A stretch of DNA of 64,000 nucleotides from Candidatus Nitrosotenuis chungbukensis (GCF_000685395.1 NZ_AVSQ01000013.1:80651-144650), one strand, 5' to 3'; shown: positions 45,572 to 54,115, counted from the stretch's first letter. Notes: generated by a model not told the origin, from the letters alone. Numbers and translations are program-made.

Positions 45572-45692
45572 ATGATCGTTTAGACGAAATTTAGTCTAAT
45601 TAAATTAATTGTTGCCTTGTAGGAATGCTTGATATGCAAAAAAATCCGAAATACTCCTATTGTTTTTAATCTAAGATTCTCGTACCAATATC

Positions 45693-45959
45693 ATGGACAA
45701 AAGACTGGAAGAAAAGATCAATGAAAAAATCGGAGAAGCACTTGCAAACATGTCTGAGATTAACCAAATCGCAAAATCCCTAGACAAATTGGCCGCAGGC
45801 TCAAACCAATTCAAATATGGGATCGTGCTGGGAAGGCTTTACAATTCATTTCACTATCAATCTAGGCGAATACTAAAGCGGGATCCGACGCAAGAAGAAT
45901 TCGCCGAATTTGTGCAAATCTTGTCAAAAAGGCAAGACGAAATTCTAAATAATCTCTAG
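45693..45959 (+). CDS. Hypothetical helical protein, 88 residues
   Basis: Not recognised. Almost entirely helical: KRLEEKINEKIGEALANMSE, then a linker and RLYNSFHYQSRRILKRDPTQ. No cysteines. TTTTTAATC ~28 bases before ATG 45693 supports a leaderless start. The 3' end overlaps the convergent uL16 gene by four bases. Confidence 0.7.
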   Translation: MDKRLEEKINEKIGEALANMSEINQIAKSLDKLAAGSNQFKYGIVLGRLYNSFHYQSRRILKRDPTQEEFAEFVQILSKRQDEILNNL

Positions 45960-46456
45960 TTTTTCTTTAATGGGATTACCTTGATCTGCGGAGTTATCGG
46001 CAGTTTCACACATGCATCATGCAGTGCTTTTTTTGCCTTCTCTACGTGTTCTTTTTTGACATGCATTTCCATGATGCACTGGCCTTGCTTTACTCGTGCT
46101 CCCAAGCTTACTGCCTTTCCAAACGCACGTCTCATTCCCTCCTGAAGTCTGTCTGCTCCTGCAGTTGCAATCATTTTGTTTTCTCGAAGCAAAATGTGCG
46201 GATAAATCCTCAAAAGTGAATAATAACCTGTCTCGCCGGTTGTCTGCTCCAATGTCTTGTTTGCAGAAAGTCTTGCTGATTCTATTGCCATGTGTCTTAT
46301 CTGCATCTTTTCATTTGAGCATAGCTGGACACAGAAATCATACTCGCCTCTTTTTCCACCTTGGAACTTGGCAATTTTTATTTGCGGCTTTCCCTTGATG
46401 AAATCTTTTCTTGCATAAGGCTGTCCGTTTCCTATTCTGTAACATCCACCGTGCAT
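45956..46456 (-). CDS. rpl10e: 50S ribosomal protein L10e (uL16)
   Basis: Archaeal/eukaryotic uL16, near the A-site and central protuberance. MHGGCYRIGNGQPYARKDFIKGKPQIKIAKF at the start and RIYPHILLRENKMIATAGADRLQEGMRRAFGK in the middle are diagnostic; 166 residues. Monocistronic, with an AT-rich promoter region between it and the divergent endA. Confidence 0.94.
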   Translation of the reverse strand: MHGGCYRIGNGQPYARKDFIKGKPQIKIAKFQGGKRGEYDFCVQLCSNEKMQIRHMAIESARLSANKTLEQTTGETGYYSLLRIYPHILLRENKMIATAGADRLQEGMRRAFGKAVSLGARVKQGQCIMEMHVKKEHVEKAKKALHDACVKLPITPQIKVIPLKKN

Positions 46457-46521
46457 AATATCCCCGATTAATCCCTGACTAAAATACCTATTTTTTAATG
46501 GTTAGCCGTCCGGCACTCACG

Positions 46522-46529
46522 CTTATATG
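46522..46529 (+). promoter_or_regulatory. TATA box for endA
   Basis: CTTATATG is centred ~26 bases before TTG 46552, indicating a leaderless mRNA beginning with UUG. Confidence 0.65.
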
Positions 46530-46551
46530 GAAAATAGCATAATTTTCGCCA

Positions 46552-47127
46552 TTGAGTTCCGAATCTGAGCCAAACGTAGAAGGAATACTAGTTGACGATC
46601 ACACGCTGATCTCAAAGAAGGAAATGCAAAACACACTTGAACAAAGAGGATACGGCGAGATGCGACAAGACAAGTTTTTCCTAAAGCCGTTTGAATCACT
46701 GTATTTTTTGTTCTACAAAAAACTCTCGCTTTCCAAGGGAAAAAAGAAAGTTACCTTTGATGACATGGTACAAATCTGTAATGACTTTGACCGGGATGCG
46801 CTGACCAAGTTTTTGATATATCGCGACTTGCGCGTGAGGGGCTATACCGTAAAGGACGGCTTTGGGTTTGGCTCTGACTTTCGCGTATATGAGCGGGGGC
46901 AGTTTGGGGAAAAAGGCGCAAAATATCTTGTGTTTGGCCTAACTGAGGGAAAACAGGAAAAAATCGGCCAACTGCAAAAAAACATTGAGGAGATAACAAA
47001 GATGGGCAAAGAGCCCATACTTGCAGTGGTGGAAAGGCGCGGAGAGGTGATATACTACAAGCTGTCTCTGGTCAGGTTTGTGGAAAACACAAAAAACATC
47101 GACGCTGCAAGCTTTGTTTCTAGCTAA
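46552..47127 (+). CDS. endA: tRNA-splicing endonuclease subunit EndA
   Basis: Cuts bulge-helix-bulge motifs in intron-containing tRNAs such as the tRNA-Ser at 10.0 kb. YRDLRVRGYTVKDGFGFGSDFRVYERG is the family core with the catalytic-type Tyr (VYERG), and the distal Lys appears in EVIYYKLSLV. Where active enzymes usually have His (about ten residues after the Tyr) this protein has GEKGAKYLVFG, so the catalytic His seems absent. It may be the structural subunit of a heteromeric enzyme. 191 residues. Confidence 0.85.
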   Translation: MSSESEPNVEGILVDDHTLISKKEMQNTLEQRGYGEMRQDKFFLKPFESLYFLFYKKLSLSKGKKKVTFDDMVQICNDFDRDALTKFLIYRDLRVRGYTVKDGFGFGSDFRVYERGQFGEKGAKYLVFGLTEGKQEKIGQLQKNIEEITKMGKEPILAVVERRGEVIYYKLSLVRFVENTKNIDAASFVSS

Positions 47128-47779
47128 TTGTTTCTATTGCCCAATGGGAATCATATTTTAGTAGGTTGTTTTCATTTGCGTATGCAAAATCATACACCTG
47201 CACATACTTGGTCTTGTTGTTCCAGAGACTCTCAAAGTCGCTAATCTTTGTGTCTACTCGCGACCTGTCGTCCCAAGACGTGAATACGTCTACTGACTCA
47301 AAATTCCTGTTTTCGGTATTGAATGTCTCATTTGATGTTCCGGTGTATGCGACCATGTCGTTTTTTTCGTCTCTGAACACTCCTATCTTCTCTGAGAACG
47401 AACCATCTACCTGCTCTGAGTTTGGGATTGCTATTTTGATTTGTATTTTGCTTTTCTGAATCATGTCTTGCAGGACACCAAGCTTGGTGTGTTTTATCCC
47501 GTTTCCGTTTAGAGTCTTGCTTTTTTTGCTAAAGATTTTACTCAGGACATTCAAGTCTGCCGACCTGTACCTGTGTCCAGTGATGAGTCTGATCTTTCCG
47601 TCGTTTTGTGAAAAGTTCTGCAGCCCAAGTGACAAAGTTGAGATGCTCTTTAGGGTGACATATTCGACTGCCCTGTCGTATTCGATGGAATTGCTAAGGC
47701 ATGGGACAAAAAAGTCTGCGACCAAGTCATCCCTGTCAGTTCTATACTGCTGTTTTATTGCAATATCTTTTAGTCCCAA
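47120..47779 (-). CDS. Orphan PLD-like (HKD) domain, fragment-like
   Basis: Resembles the N-terminal phospholipase-D-like module of large SF2/SNF2 helicases from restriction or defence loci: YRTDRDDLVADFFVPCLSNSIEYDRAVEYVTL, GKIRLITGHRYRSADL, IGVFRDEKNDMVAYTGTSNETF and FESVDVFTSWDD. Here it stands alone at 219 residues, with no helicase attached. The HxKxxxxD motif is degenerate (SEKIGVFRD; Ser replaces His). TTG start ~30 bases after a TTTAAATA element. It converges with endA, overlapping eight bases. Could be a relic or a repurposed nuclease-like domain. Confidence 0.72.
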   Translation of the reverse strand: MGLKDIAIKQQYRTDRDDLVADFFVPCLSNSIEYDRAVEYVTLKSISTLSLGLQNFSQNDGKIRLITGHRYRSADLNVLSKIFSKKSKTLNGNGIKHTKLGVLQDMIQKSKIQIKIAIPNSEQVDGSFSEKIGVFRDEKNDMVAYTGTSNETFNTENRNFESVDVFTSWDDRSRVDTKISDFESLWNNKTKYVQVYDFAYANENNLLKYDSHWAIETIS

Positions 47780-47848
47780 TGATGTATGGAAAATTTTATC
47801 TTATTTAAAGGAAATATTTTTTTCAACAGACTTCGCTCTGACGTGGTT

Positions 47849-48736
47849 CTAAAAGACGGAGGGCTGTTTTGAATAAACCTGAATCTGGATTTGATCTGGG
47901 TCTTGCACAAATCTTCCAACAGCGCTTTCTCTTGTTGCTATTTTGTTATCTGAGAGATTCGTTATCGTGTTTTGCAGCGAGGTTCTATCTGGCAATTCTA
48001 TTGTGAAATAATCAAGGCCTGGAATGTCTTTGGATACTGGCAGCGCGTTTTCTCCAAGCCACGTATTTGCAGCTATGTGGTGATGGTATCCTCCTGCGCC
48101 AAAGAATGCGGCTCCAGGAAAAGCGGCAGTTTGTGAGAACCCGAGTATTTCGGAATAGAACTTTTCTGCCTTTGGAATGCTGGACACGTGAAGGTGAATG
48201 TGGCCTATCGTAGTCCTGTCTGGCATACGGTTCCACCGTCCCGTTGATTCTTTGAGCAGGTCCTCAAGCTGCAGTGGATTAGTTGCCATGTGTACTTTAT
48301 TTTCATTCCAAACCCACTCTGATCTAGGCCTATCGCGATAAATCTCAATTCCATTGTAGTCAGGATCGCGAACATAGATTGCCTCTGATACTGCGTGATC
48401 TGCAAATCCGTCTATCCTTGCCTCGTTTTTTTGTTCCTGCAGGTGGACAAAAAAGTCTGCCAAGTATTTTCTTTCTGGGAGCAATATTGCAAAATGATAC
48501 AACCCGAGTCTTTTTCTTTGTGCAAGATCTAGTTCTTTTTTTGATTTTGTCAGTGCAATCAAATATGGGATCTTTCCGTTTGGCGAAAGCAGTGTCTTCT
48601 CTGGTGATTCTGTGATCTGCTTTAGGCCTAGAACTGATTCATAAAACTGGACAGATTTCTGCATGTCTGACACCCTCAGACGAACCTGCCCTATTCTGGC
48701 CTCTGGACTAATCATAAATTGTTTCAAATTGATCAT
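47849..48736 (-). CDS. VOC-family ring-cleaving dioxygenase / glyoxalase-like protein
   Basis: Two vicinal-oxygen-chelate repeats: IGQVRLRVSDMQKSVQFYESVLGL and IGHIHLHVSSIPKAEKFYSEILGF. Candidate metal ligands include His in LGLYHFAILLP, HIHLHV, GGYHHHIAANTW and Glu in FTIELPDR / NGIEIYRDRP. It is closest in pattern to bacterial CatE/catechol-2,3-dioxygenase-like proteins. Together with the neighbouring exporter and pirin it looks like an acquired aromatic-compound or stress cassette. Substrate unknown. Confidence 0.82.
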   Translation of the reverse strand: MINLKQFMISPEARIGQVRLRVSDMQKSVQFYESVLGLKQITESPEKTLLSPNGKIPYLIALTKSKKELDLAQRKRLGLYHFAILLPERKYLADFFVHLQEQKNEARIDGFADHAVSEAIYVRDPDYNGIEIYRDRPRSEWVWNENKVHMATNPLQLEDLLKESTGRWNRMPDRTTIGHIHLHVSSIPKAEKFYSEILGFSQTAAFPGAAFFGAGGYHHHIAANTWLGENALPVSKDIPGLDYFTIELPDRTSLQNTITNLSDNKIATRESAVGRFVQDPDQIQIQVYSKQPSVF

Positions 48737-48785
48737 GCTGGCACAAAAATCAATTTAAGGTTGATCTAAAACGCACACGGAAAAA

Positions 48786-50192
48786 TCACACCGTGATTTT
48801 TCTTCGGTTTAGTGCCAGGGCAAGAACAACAGCTGTCAGAGATATCAGGGTGGCGCTAAGAAATATCAAATCATACGCCTCTGTTGTGGGAAACCTGCCT
48901 GGCATGCCTTGTACTGCCCCTTGATGCATCTGCTGGTACATTGCTGCAAGTGATGGACCTATTGACTGGCCTACCAAATTTAGAAGCAGTGTCATCCCTA
49001 GTGCTATCCCTGTTGACTCGACTGGTGCTGACAGCAGCACAATGTTAAATCCGCCAACAAACGCAAGAGAAAGTCCCGCCGCAATTATTGCAAGCGTTGC
49101 ACCTATCATGAATTCTGTGGAATGAAACAGCAAAAGGCTGACAAACCCAATCGTACTAACTATGGTCCCGATTGCTGTAAGCCTTGTGTTGCCTAATCTG
49201 TTTAGGACAAAACCTGACATCACGGTGCCGACTAGCAAAATTATCATAAATGGAAGCTGTACATCTGCGACAACTAGCGCATCTCCACCAAAGCCCAGTG
49301 GCGGCGGACTGCGTATCAAAATCGGTATCGTCTGGTATACCATAAATGTGCACATGCCTACAATCAAAAGAATCAGGGTAGCTGGAAGTAGTCTCCGATG
49401 CGTCATTAGGCGCAAGTCTACAAGCGGAAACCTGGTTCTTTTTTCTATCGCAATGAATAATCCAAGTGATGTGGCTGTTATGCCAAACAGTCCTGCAAAC
49501 TCAAAGCTTGAATCCGTTCCCTGCTCCAAATATGACATGCCAACAAGAAACGAAACTACTGTGGCCGCTAGGGCAAGTGCACCCATTAGATCTATTTGCG
49601 GCTTGGTTTCGGTTTTTTGCTCTTTGACATGAATTAATCGCAATATCACAAATGCCAAAATTACTGCCACTGGAAGTATTGAGAAAAACGTTGCATGCCA
49701 TCCGTAGTTCTGAATTATGTTTGCACCAACCAGTAATCCGATTACAGCTCCACCTGAAAACGTCGAGCTAAACAGGGTCTGCCCAATTGCCAGCTTTCTC
49801 TCAGGCAAAACCTCCCTTATTATGCCAAATGCAATTGGGAACATCGATATCCCAATTCCTTGTGCTATTCTTGCCATGATCATGATTGGGAAACTATTGG
49901 CAAGTCCTCCTGCCAAAACTCCAGACGAGTACACTGCCATTACTATTAGGAGCATTCTCTTTTTGCCGTACACATCTGATAGCTTGCCGACTATGGGAGT
50001 TGCAACTGCTCCTGCAATCAAGTATGATGAAAGTATCCAAGATGATGTGATGTATGTTATGTCAAAATCCTTAATGAAATCTGGAATGGCGGGAAGAATC
50101 ATCGTCTCTGTGTACATTGCGATTAACCCCAAGCAGCTCAAAATTGCAAGTGTCATCCATGCCGAGCGACTGATCTTATCACTCTCTGCCAT
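48786..50192 (-). CDS. MFS drug-resistance-type exporter (DHA2-like)
   Basis: 468 residues with about 14 hydrophobic spans, typical of DHA2 proton-driven multidrug exporters. Motif A appears as GKLSDVYGKKRML after TM2, and a motif-C-like Gly-rich segment FSGGAVIGLLVGANI follows in TM5. ATG start. It is on the same strand as the VOC dioxygenase (50-base gap) and the pirin gene, suggesting a functional group. Substrate unknown. Confidence 0.88.
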   Translation of the reverse strand: MAESDKISRSAWMTLAILSCLGLIAMYTETMILPAIPDFIKDFDITYITSSWILSSYLIAGAVATPIVGKLSDVYGKKRMLLIVMAVYSSGVLAGGLANSFPIMIMARIAQGIGISMFPIAFGIIREVLPERKLAIGQTLFSSTFSGGAVIGLLVGANIIQNYGWHATFFSILPVAVILAFVILRLIHVKEQKTETKPQIDLMGALALAATVVSFLVGMSYLEQGTDSSFEFAGLFGITATSLGLFIAIEKRTRFPLVDLRLMTHRRLLPATLILLIVGMCTFMVYQTIPILIRSPPPLGFGGDALVVADVQLPFMIILLVGTVMSGFVLNRLGNTRLTAIGTIVSTIGFVSLLLFHSTEFMIGATLAIIAAGLSLAFVGGFNIVLLSAPVESTGIALGMTLLLNLVGQSIGPSLAAMYQQMHQGAVQGMPGRFPTTEAYDLIFLSATLISLTAVVLALALNRRKITV

Positions 50193-50270
50193 TGAATGCT
50201 ATCTCCAATGTCTGTATATTGGAGTTTTGAATCTACGACGTGGAACGGTTATGTGAAGATCGTACTGATT

Positions 50271-50975
50271 TTATGTCGCTGGCAGGTCGATTAGAATTAT
50301 TTCAGAATTTTCATTTGCAGTAATTGCGATTTCTTTTTCTTTTTGTATTTCCGCCGAGTTTTGACTTCCTAGAGTTTTTTCATTTACCGTTATGTTCCCG
50401 TCAATTACGAACAGGTAGGCCTGTCTGTCTTGTGTGTGGTGTGATATCTTGGCGCCTTTTGCCAGACTGGAGACATAGAACCACACGTCCTGGTGTATTG
50501 ATGTGGAGTCGTCCTGTGTGCTTTCGGGATGAACTATTGCAAGAAGCTTGTTATGCTTTTGCTCTTTTGTGAATTTTCGCTGCTCCCATGACGGCTTTAG
50601 ACCGTTTTTGTCTGGACGCACCCACATCTGGAGCAGTCTGAGCGGTTTTTCCTTGGAGTGGTTGTACTCTGAATGGAAAACGCCAGTGCCAGCAGTCATC
50701 CTCTGGACCTCTCCTGGCTCTACAACTCCAACATTCCCCATGCTGTCTTTGTGTTCTAGTATGCCGTCAATTACTAGGGTCACGATTTCCATGTTGGAAT
50801 GGGAATGAAAGTCAAAGCCACTTCCGGCCTTGATGACATCGTCGTTGAATACCCGCAGTGGCCCAAATTCTATTTTCTGGGGGTCATAATGCTCACCAAA
50901 TGAAAAATGATGATAGCTAGTCAGCCAGTCCAGCTTTGTTTCAAAGTTCTGGCTGTTTGGAATTACTTTGATCAT
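50271..50975 (-). CDS. Pirin-family bicupin protein
   Basis: Cupin-fold protein related to pirin and to quercetin 2,3-dioxygenase YhhW. The metal-binding set is visible in FDFHSHSNMEIVTLVIDG (His-x-His and Glu) and TGVFHSEYNH; the GPLRVFNDDVI and LLQMWVRPD blocks are typical. 234 residues, ATG start. Many pirins degrade flavonoids or act as redox-sensitive regulators; either fits the adjacent dioxygenase and exporter. Likely of bacterial origin. Confidence 0.9.
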   Translation of the reverse strand: MIKVIPNSQNFETKLDWLTSYHHFSFGEHYDPQKIEFGPLRVFNDDVIKAGSGFDFHSHSNMEIVTLVIDGILEHKDSMGNVGVVEPGEVQRMTAGTGVFHSEYNHSKEKPLRLLQMWVRPDKNGLKPSWEQRKFTKEQKHNKLLAIVHPESTQDDSTSIHQDVWFYVSSLAKGAKISHHTQDRQAYLFVIDGNITVNEKTLGSQNSAEIQKEKEIAITANENSEIILIDLPAT

Positions 50976-51064
50976 TCATTATATGTGTCATACATGAATA
51001 AAAATACTAGATGGAATTTTGTACTTTATTCTAAAAAAAATGAGCAGTATGATTTTACACATGC

Positions 51065-51082
51065 ATTAAATTGAAATTTAAT
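51065..51082. promoter_or_regulatory. Perfect inverted repeat upstream of the serpin gene
   Basis: ATTAAATT and AATTTAAT flank GA, giving a perfect 8+8 dyad between the divergent pirin and serpin genes, ~35 bases before the serpin ATG. It could be an operator or simply an AT-rich promoter element; AT-rich palindromes arise easily by chance. Confidence 0.35.
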
Positions 51083-51116
51083 CAAACCTTATCTCCTATG
51101 AACCGTTCATCAATCT

Positions 51117-52517
51117 ATGGCAAGATCATTTGCAATTTCTTTGGCATTTTTTGTTTTTATTATCATGTTTTCAGCTAATTTTGCGGTAGCCCAGGAAAAC
51201 CCCAGTCCACTAAAACAACTAAAAGCGGGAGTGGCGTCCTTGGATGTAAAATGTTATGATGGTTTACAGTTAATTCTCAGACCCTCAAATAATCCTGCCT
51301 GTGTAAAACCTAGCACAGCTGAGATTCTAGGTCAGAGAGGTTGGATTGTGGTAAATACTGTGCCGGGGATATCAGATACGCCGCCAACCGAGCCTACGGA
51401 GATTAAAGAATCTACACAAAACATTGTGGATGCAAGCAACAGATTCATGTTTGACTATTATTCCATATCTGGAACGTCTGATGATAACGTCTTTTTTTCG
51501 CCGTGGAGCATACTGAGTGCATTCTCTGTTCTACATGAGGGGGCCAGAGGTGAAACCGCAGACGAAATATCTTCTGCATTTTACTTGCCAGAGGATGATT
51601 CTGCAAGAAGAATGTCGTTTGAATCAATGCAGTCTGATCTAAACATAAATGGCTCAGGATATGATCTGCGAAACGCAAACGCTTTGTGGATACAAGCGGG
51701 ATTTGGAGTAAAAGAAGATTTCATCAACACTGCAAGACAATACTATGACAGCGAGGTATCTGAGGTCAACTTTCCAGCGGATGAATCAATCATTGATTCC
51801 TGGGTTGAAGATAAAACAAATGACAAAATAAAAGATCTTGTAAAGGGCAAAACCAATGATCTGACAATGCTTGTAATAACAAATGCTGTGTACTTTAAGG
51901 GAACGTGGAAGACCCAGTTTGAGCCAAGTCAAACTAGTGAGGGTGAATTTAGAGTAAATGTCGATAAGACAGTACAGGTGCCAATGATGTATTTGAAATC
52001 AGAGTTTGCGTATGCGGAAACTGATGATTTACAAATACTTTCCATGCCTTATGATGGCGAAAGAATCTCGATGCTTGTCTTGCTCCCAAAAAATGGAATT
52101 GAACCCCTTGAACAATCCCTCACTGTAGAACAGCTGGATGATTGGAAGAAAAACCTAGCGGAACGCGAAGTCATGACGTTTGTACCAAAATTCAAGCTTG
52201 AAACTGAGTATGAATTGCCAAAAATAATGCAGGAACTTGGAATAAAACTGGCCTTTGATGAGGGTAACGCCGATTTGTCTGGAATAGCAAACATGCCGCC
52301 TAGACTGTTTGTCACAGCTGCCGTTCACAAGGCGTTTGTTGATGTAAACGAAGAAGGAACCGAGGCCGCTGCTGCAACCGGCATCGGAGTCGGAACAACA
52401 TCTGTAGGCCCAGAACTGCCAATTTTCAGAGCGGATCATCCATTTGTCTTTCTAATTCAAGATAACGAAACTGGACTTGTTTTGTTTATGGGAAAGATAT
52501 CTGATCCTATTAAATAA
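51117..52517 (+). CDS. Secreted serpin (serine protease inhibitor)
   Basis: Residues 1-25 are a signal peptide ending AVA|QE. A short Cys-containing module (LKAGVASLDVKCYDGLQLIL ... PACVKPSTAEILGQRGW) follows; I recall this as a recurrent tag in thaumarchaeal exported proteins. The serpin fold spans ~105-466: NRFMFDYYSI, LVITNAVYFKGTWKTQF, and the hinge VDVNEEGTEAAAATGIGVG leading to FRADHPFVFLIQD. The small-residue hinge is the inhibitory consensus, and Thr-Ser is a plausible P1-P1'. It likely blocks an extracellular serine or cysteine protease. Confidence 0.93.
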   Translation: MARSFAISLAFFVFIIMFSANFAVAQENPSPLKQLKAGVASLDVKCYDGLQLILRPSNNPACVKPSTAEILGQRGWIVVNTVPGISDTPPTEPTEIKESTQNIVDASNRFMFDYYSISGTSDDNVFFSPWSILSAFSVLHEGARGETADEISSAFYLPEDDSARRMSFESMQSDLNINGSGYDLRNANALWIQAGFGVKEDFINTARQYYDSEVSEVNFPADESIIDSWVEDKTNDKIKDLVKGKTNDLTMLVITNAVYFKGTWKTQFEPSQTSEGEFRVNVDKTVQVPMMYLKSEFAYAETDDLQILSMPYDGERISMLVLLPKNGIEPLEQSLTVEQLDDWKKNLAEREVMTFVPKFKLETEYELPKIMQELGIKLAFDEGNADLSGIANMPPRLFVTAAVHKAFVDVNEEGTEAAAATGIGVGTTSVGPELPIFRADHPFVFLIQDNETGLVLFMGKISDPIK

Positions 52518-52522
52518 AAAAA

Positions 52523-52598
52523 TGCTCCCGCCGGGATTTGAACCCGGGATCACTGCCTTGAGAGGGCAGTATGCTTAACCGGACTACACCACAGGAGC
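52523..52598 (-). tRNA. tRNA-Glu(CTC)
   Basis: Minus strand: acceptor GCTCCTG pairs with CGGGAGC (one T-G pair), discriminator A. Anticodon stem CTGCC/GGCAG with loop CTCTCAA places anticodon CTC at 52560-52562. T arm CCGGG/CCCGG around TTCAAAT. No intron and no encoded CCA. It lies six bases after the serpin stop on the opposite strand. Confidence 0.94.
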
Positions 52599-52734
52599 TT
52601 GAACAACCCAAGAATTCTAGCAATTTAAGGATTAGCAACCTGAATCTAGCAAAAGGCCTGCATCCCAATATTGTATTGATTAGTTAAAAAATAATCAGCT
52701 GAACGCTTAAGAAAATTAAAAAACAAAATCACCC

Positions 52735-53616
52735 GTGGACATAAAAAAAACACTGGATCTACTGTCTTTATCAAATAATGTGGTGGGACTTGGCGGATGC
52801 AAAAGCCATGGGACCACACTGGAATGCTGCGAATACAACCTGACGGTGTTTGATGAGAAAAATTCCAAAGATGAAATTCATGTGATTGGTGATGACATCG
52901 TCAAAATTCATCATGGAAAACTGGATGAATCAAACTCTGATGTTTTAATCCTGTATGATAACATGTCAGCACTATCTGACCCCGAGTGGAACCTCAAAAT
53001 CTTTTTATCAAAAATCAAAGAAAAAAGCGACAAGATTAGAAACTCTTGCATCAAAAATCACCTAATCGATTCTGCATTTTATGCGACAAAGGCAAAGCAA
53101 GGGCTGTCTGATCCATTTGCCCCCTGCTGGCTAAAATGTGCAGCCTACTCCATTGCCGATGCTCTGGTGTTGTATAATGGCAAATCCTACAGTCCTACGC
53201 ATGCGCTAGAATCCATCAGAAAATTCAAAAAGAACAAGGCGAACGAATCCTTATCGGTAATTGCAGACGTGATTGGGCTGGAGCGTGCAACCCCGTCCCT
53301 GCTGTCTAGAATGCTAAAGTCGACAGTTGGATTTTCCGACATGGTGGAGGCAAACGAGAACTCTAGGATAATTCAAAGAAAGTATGAGTATTTTGTGAAT
53401 GATTCGCTTCTCTCTGACTGTTACTTTTACCTGGGGTACATGAACCGGAACATCTTGGTCTCAATTAGGGACACAATTCACAAAAAGCCGGAACTGATCC
53501 ATGTCCTAAAAACTGCACTTGACATAGAACACGATATTACAAAGACAGAACAGTTTGCATCAAATATTCACAAACTCTCACACGACCTGACAAATCTGTT
53601 ATCCGGACACGCCTAG
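52735..53616 (+). CDS. Hypothetical protein, 293 residues, nucleotidyltransferase/HEPN-like layout
   Basis: Not firmly recognised. The N-terminal part (NNVVGLGGCKSHGTTLECCEYNLTVFDE) recalls the G-G...D-x-D-type start of minimal nucleotidyltransferases, although the acidic catalytic pattern is not clear. The remainder is helical, including HLIDSAFYATKAKQGLSDPF and CWLKCAAYSIADALVLYNGK, similar in feel to HEPN helices. GTG 52735 follows an AT-rich TATA region. If NTase-HEPN, it could be a regulator or toxin-like protein; this is speculative. Confidence 0.6.
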   Translation: MDIKKTLDLLSLSNNVVGLGGCKSHGTTLECCEYNLTVFDEKNSKDEIHVIGDDIVKIHHGKLDESNSDVLILYDNMSALSDPEWNLKIFLSKIKEKSDKIRNSCIKNHLIDSAFYATKAKQGLSDPFAPCWLKCAAYSIADALVLYNGKSYSPTHALESIRKFKKNKANESLSVIADVIGLERATPSLLSRMLKSTVGFSDMVEANENSRIIQRKYEYFVNDSLLSDCYFYLGYMNRNILVSIRDTIHKKPELIHVLKTALDIEHDITKTEQFASNIHKLSHDLTNLLSGHA

Positions 53617-53650
53617 CTTTTTTTAATAATGTTTGATAAGCTTTAAAACC

Positions 53651-53818
53651 ATGTGGCATGATCCCTATTTTATGGTAGATCAAGCTTGCGGTTGCGAAGC
53701 TGACAGTGGAGATCCTGAATATGCATGTGACTGTGCAATGCAGGGACACTGTATTTGTAGCCACGATTGTAAATGTTCCACTTCCGTTTGTAAGGAAGCA
53801 GTAGCAGAGTTAAGATAA
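53651..53818 (+). CDS. Cysteine-rich 55-residue protein, metallothionein-like
   Basis: From ATG 53651 the protein has nine Cys, mostly as CxC pairs (ACGCE, ACDCA, HCICS, DCKCS) plus SVC, with two nearby His residues. Such a pattern suggests metal binding (zinc, copper or iron). TTTAATAA ~27 bases upstream supports the ATG rather than the upstream TTG 53633. No signal peptide, so it is cytoplasmic. It faces the next small CxC protein convergently. Confidence 0.7.
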   Translation: MWHDPYFMVDQACGCEADSGDPEYACDCAMQGHCICSHDCKCSTSVCKEAVAELR

Positions 53819-53859
53819 GTAAAAGCTTAACTTCATCTTTTGTTTTTTCTTGTTTTTTA

Positions 53860-54036
53860 TTAGACTGGAGAATCGTCTTCAGGATCCAGTCCCCAAGACT
53901 TGGCTAGCTCTTTTTGAAATTTGTCAAGCTGAGTTTCATTCAGCGCGTTGCCGCAGTTTTTGTGTGTAGGAACAACTGACATTCCGGCAAGCTTGTATTC
54001 GATTTCATACATGTGAACTTTAGCACAGTCGCACAT
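53860..54036 (-). CDS. Small CxC protein, ~58 residues
   Basis: Begins MCDCAKVHMYEIEYKLAGMS, then PTHKNCGNALNETQLDKFQK. Three Cys and two His could form a zinc site, and the C terminus (LAKSWGLDPEDD) is acidic. TATA-like CATATA/AAATATAG elements lie 25-35 bases upstream on this strand; either ATG 54036 or TTG 54042 may start translation. Function unknown. Confidence 0.62.
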   Translation of the reverse strand: MCDCAKVHMYEIEYKLAGMSVVPTHKNCGNALNETQLDKFQKELAKSWGLDPEDDSPV

Positions 54037-54115
54037 TTCCAAGTGAAAATTTGAGGCTCCTCTATATTTGCCTATATGAATAACGTTTAACTAGCGATCC
54101 GAACAAATACTACAC

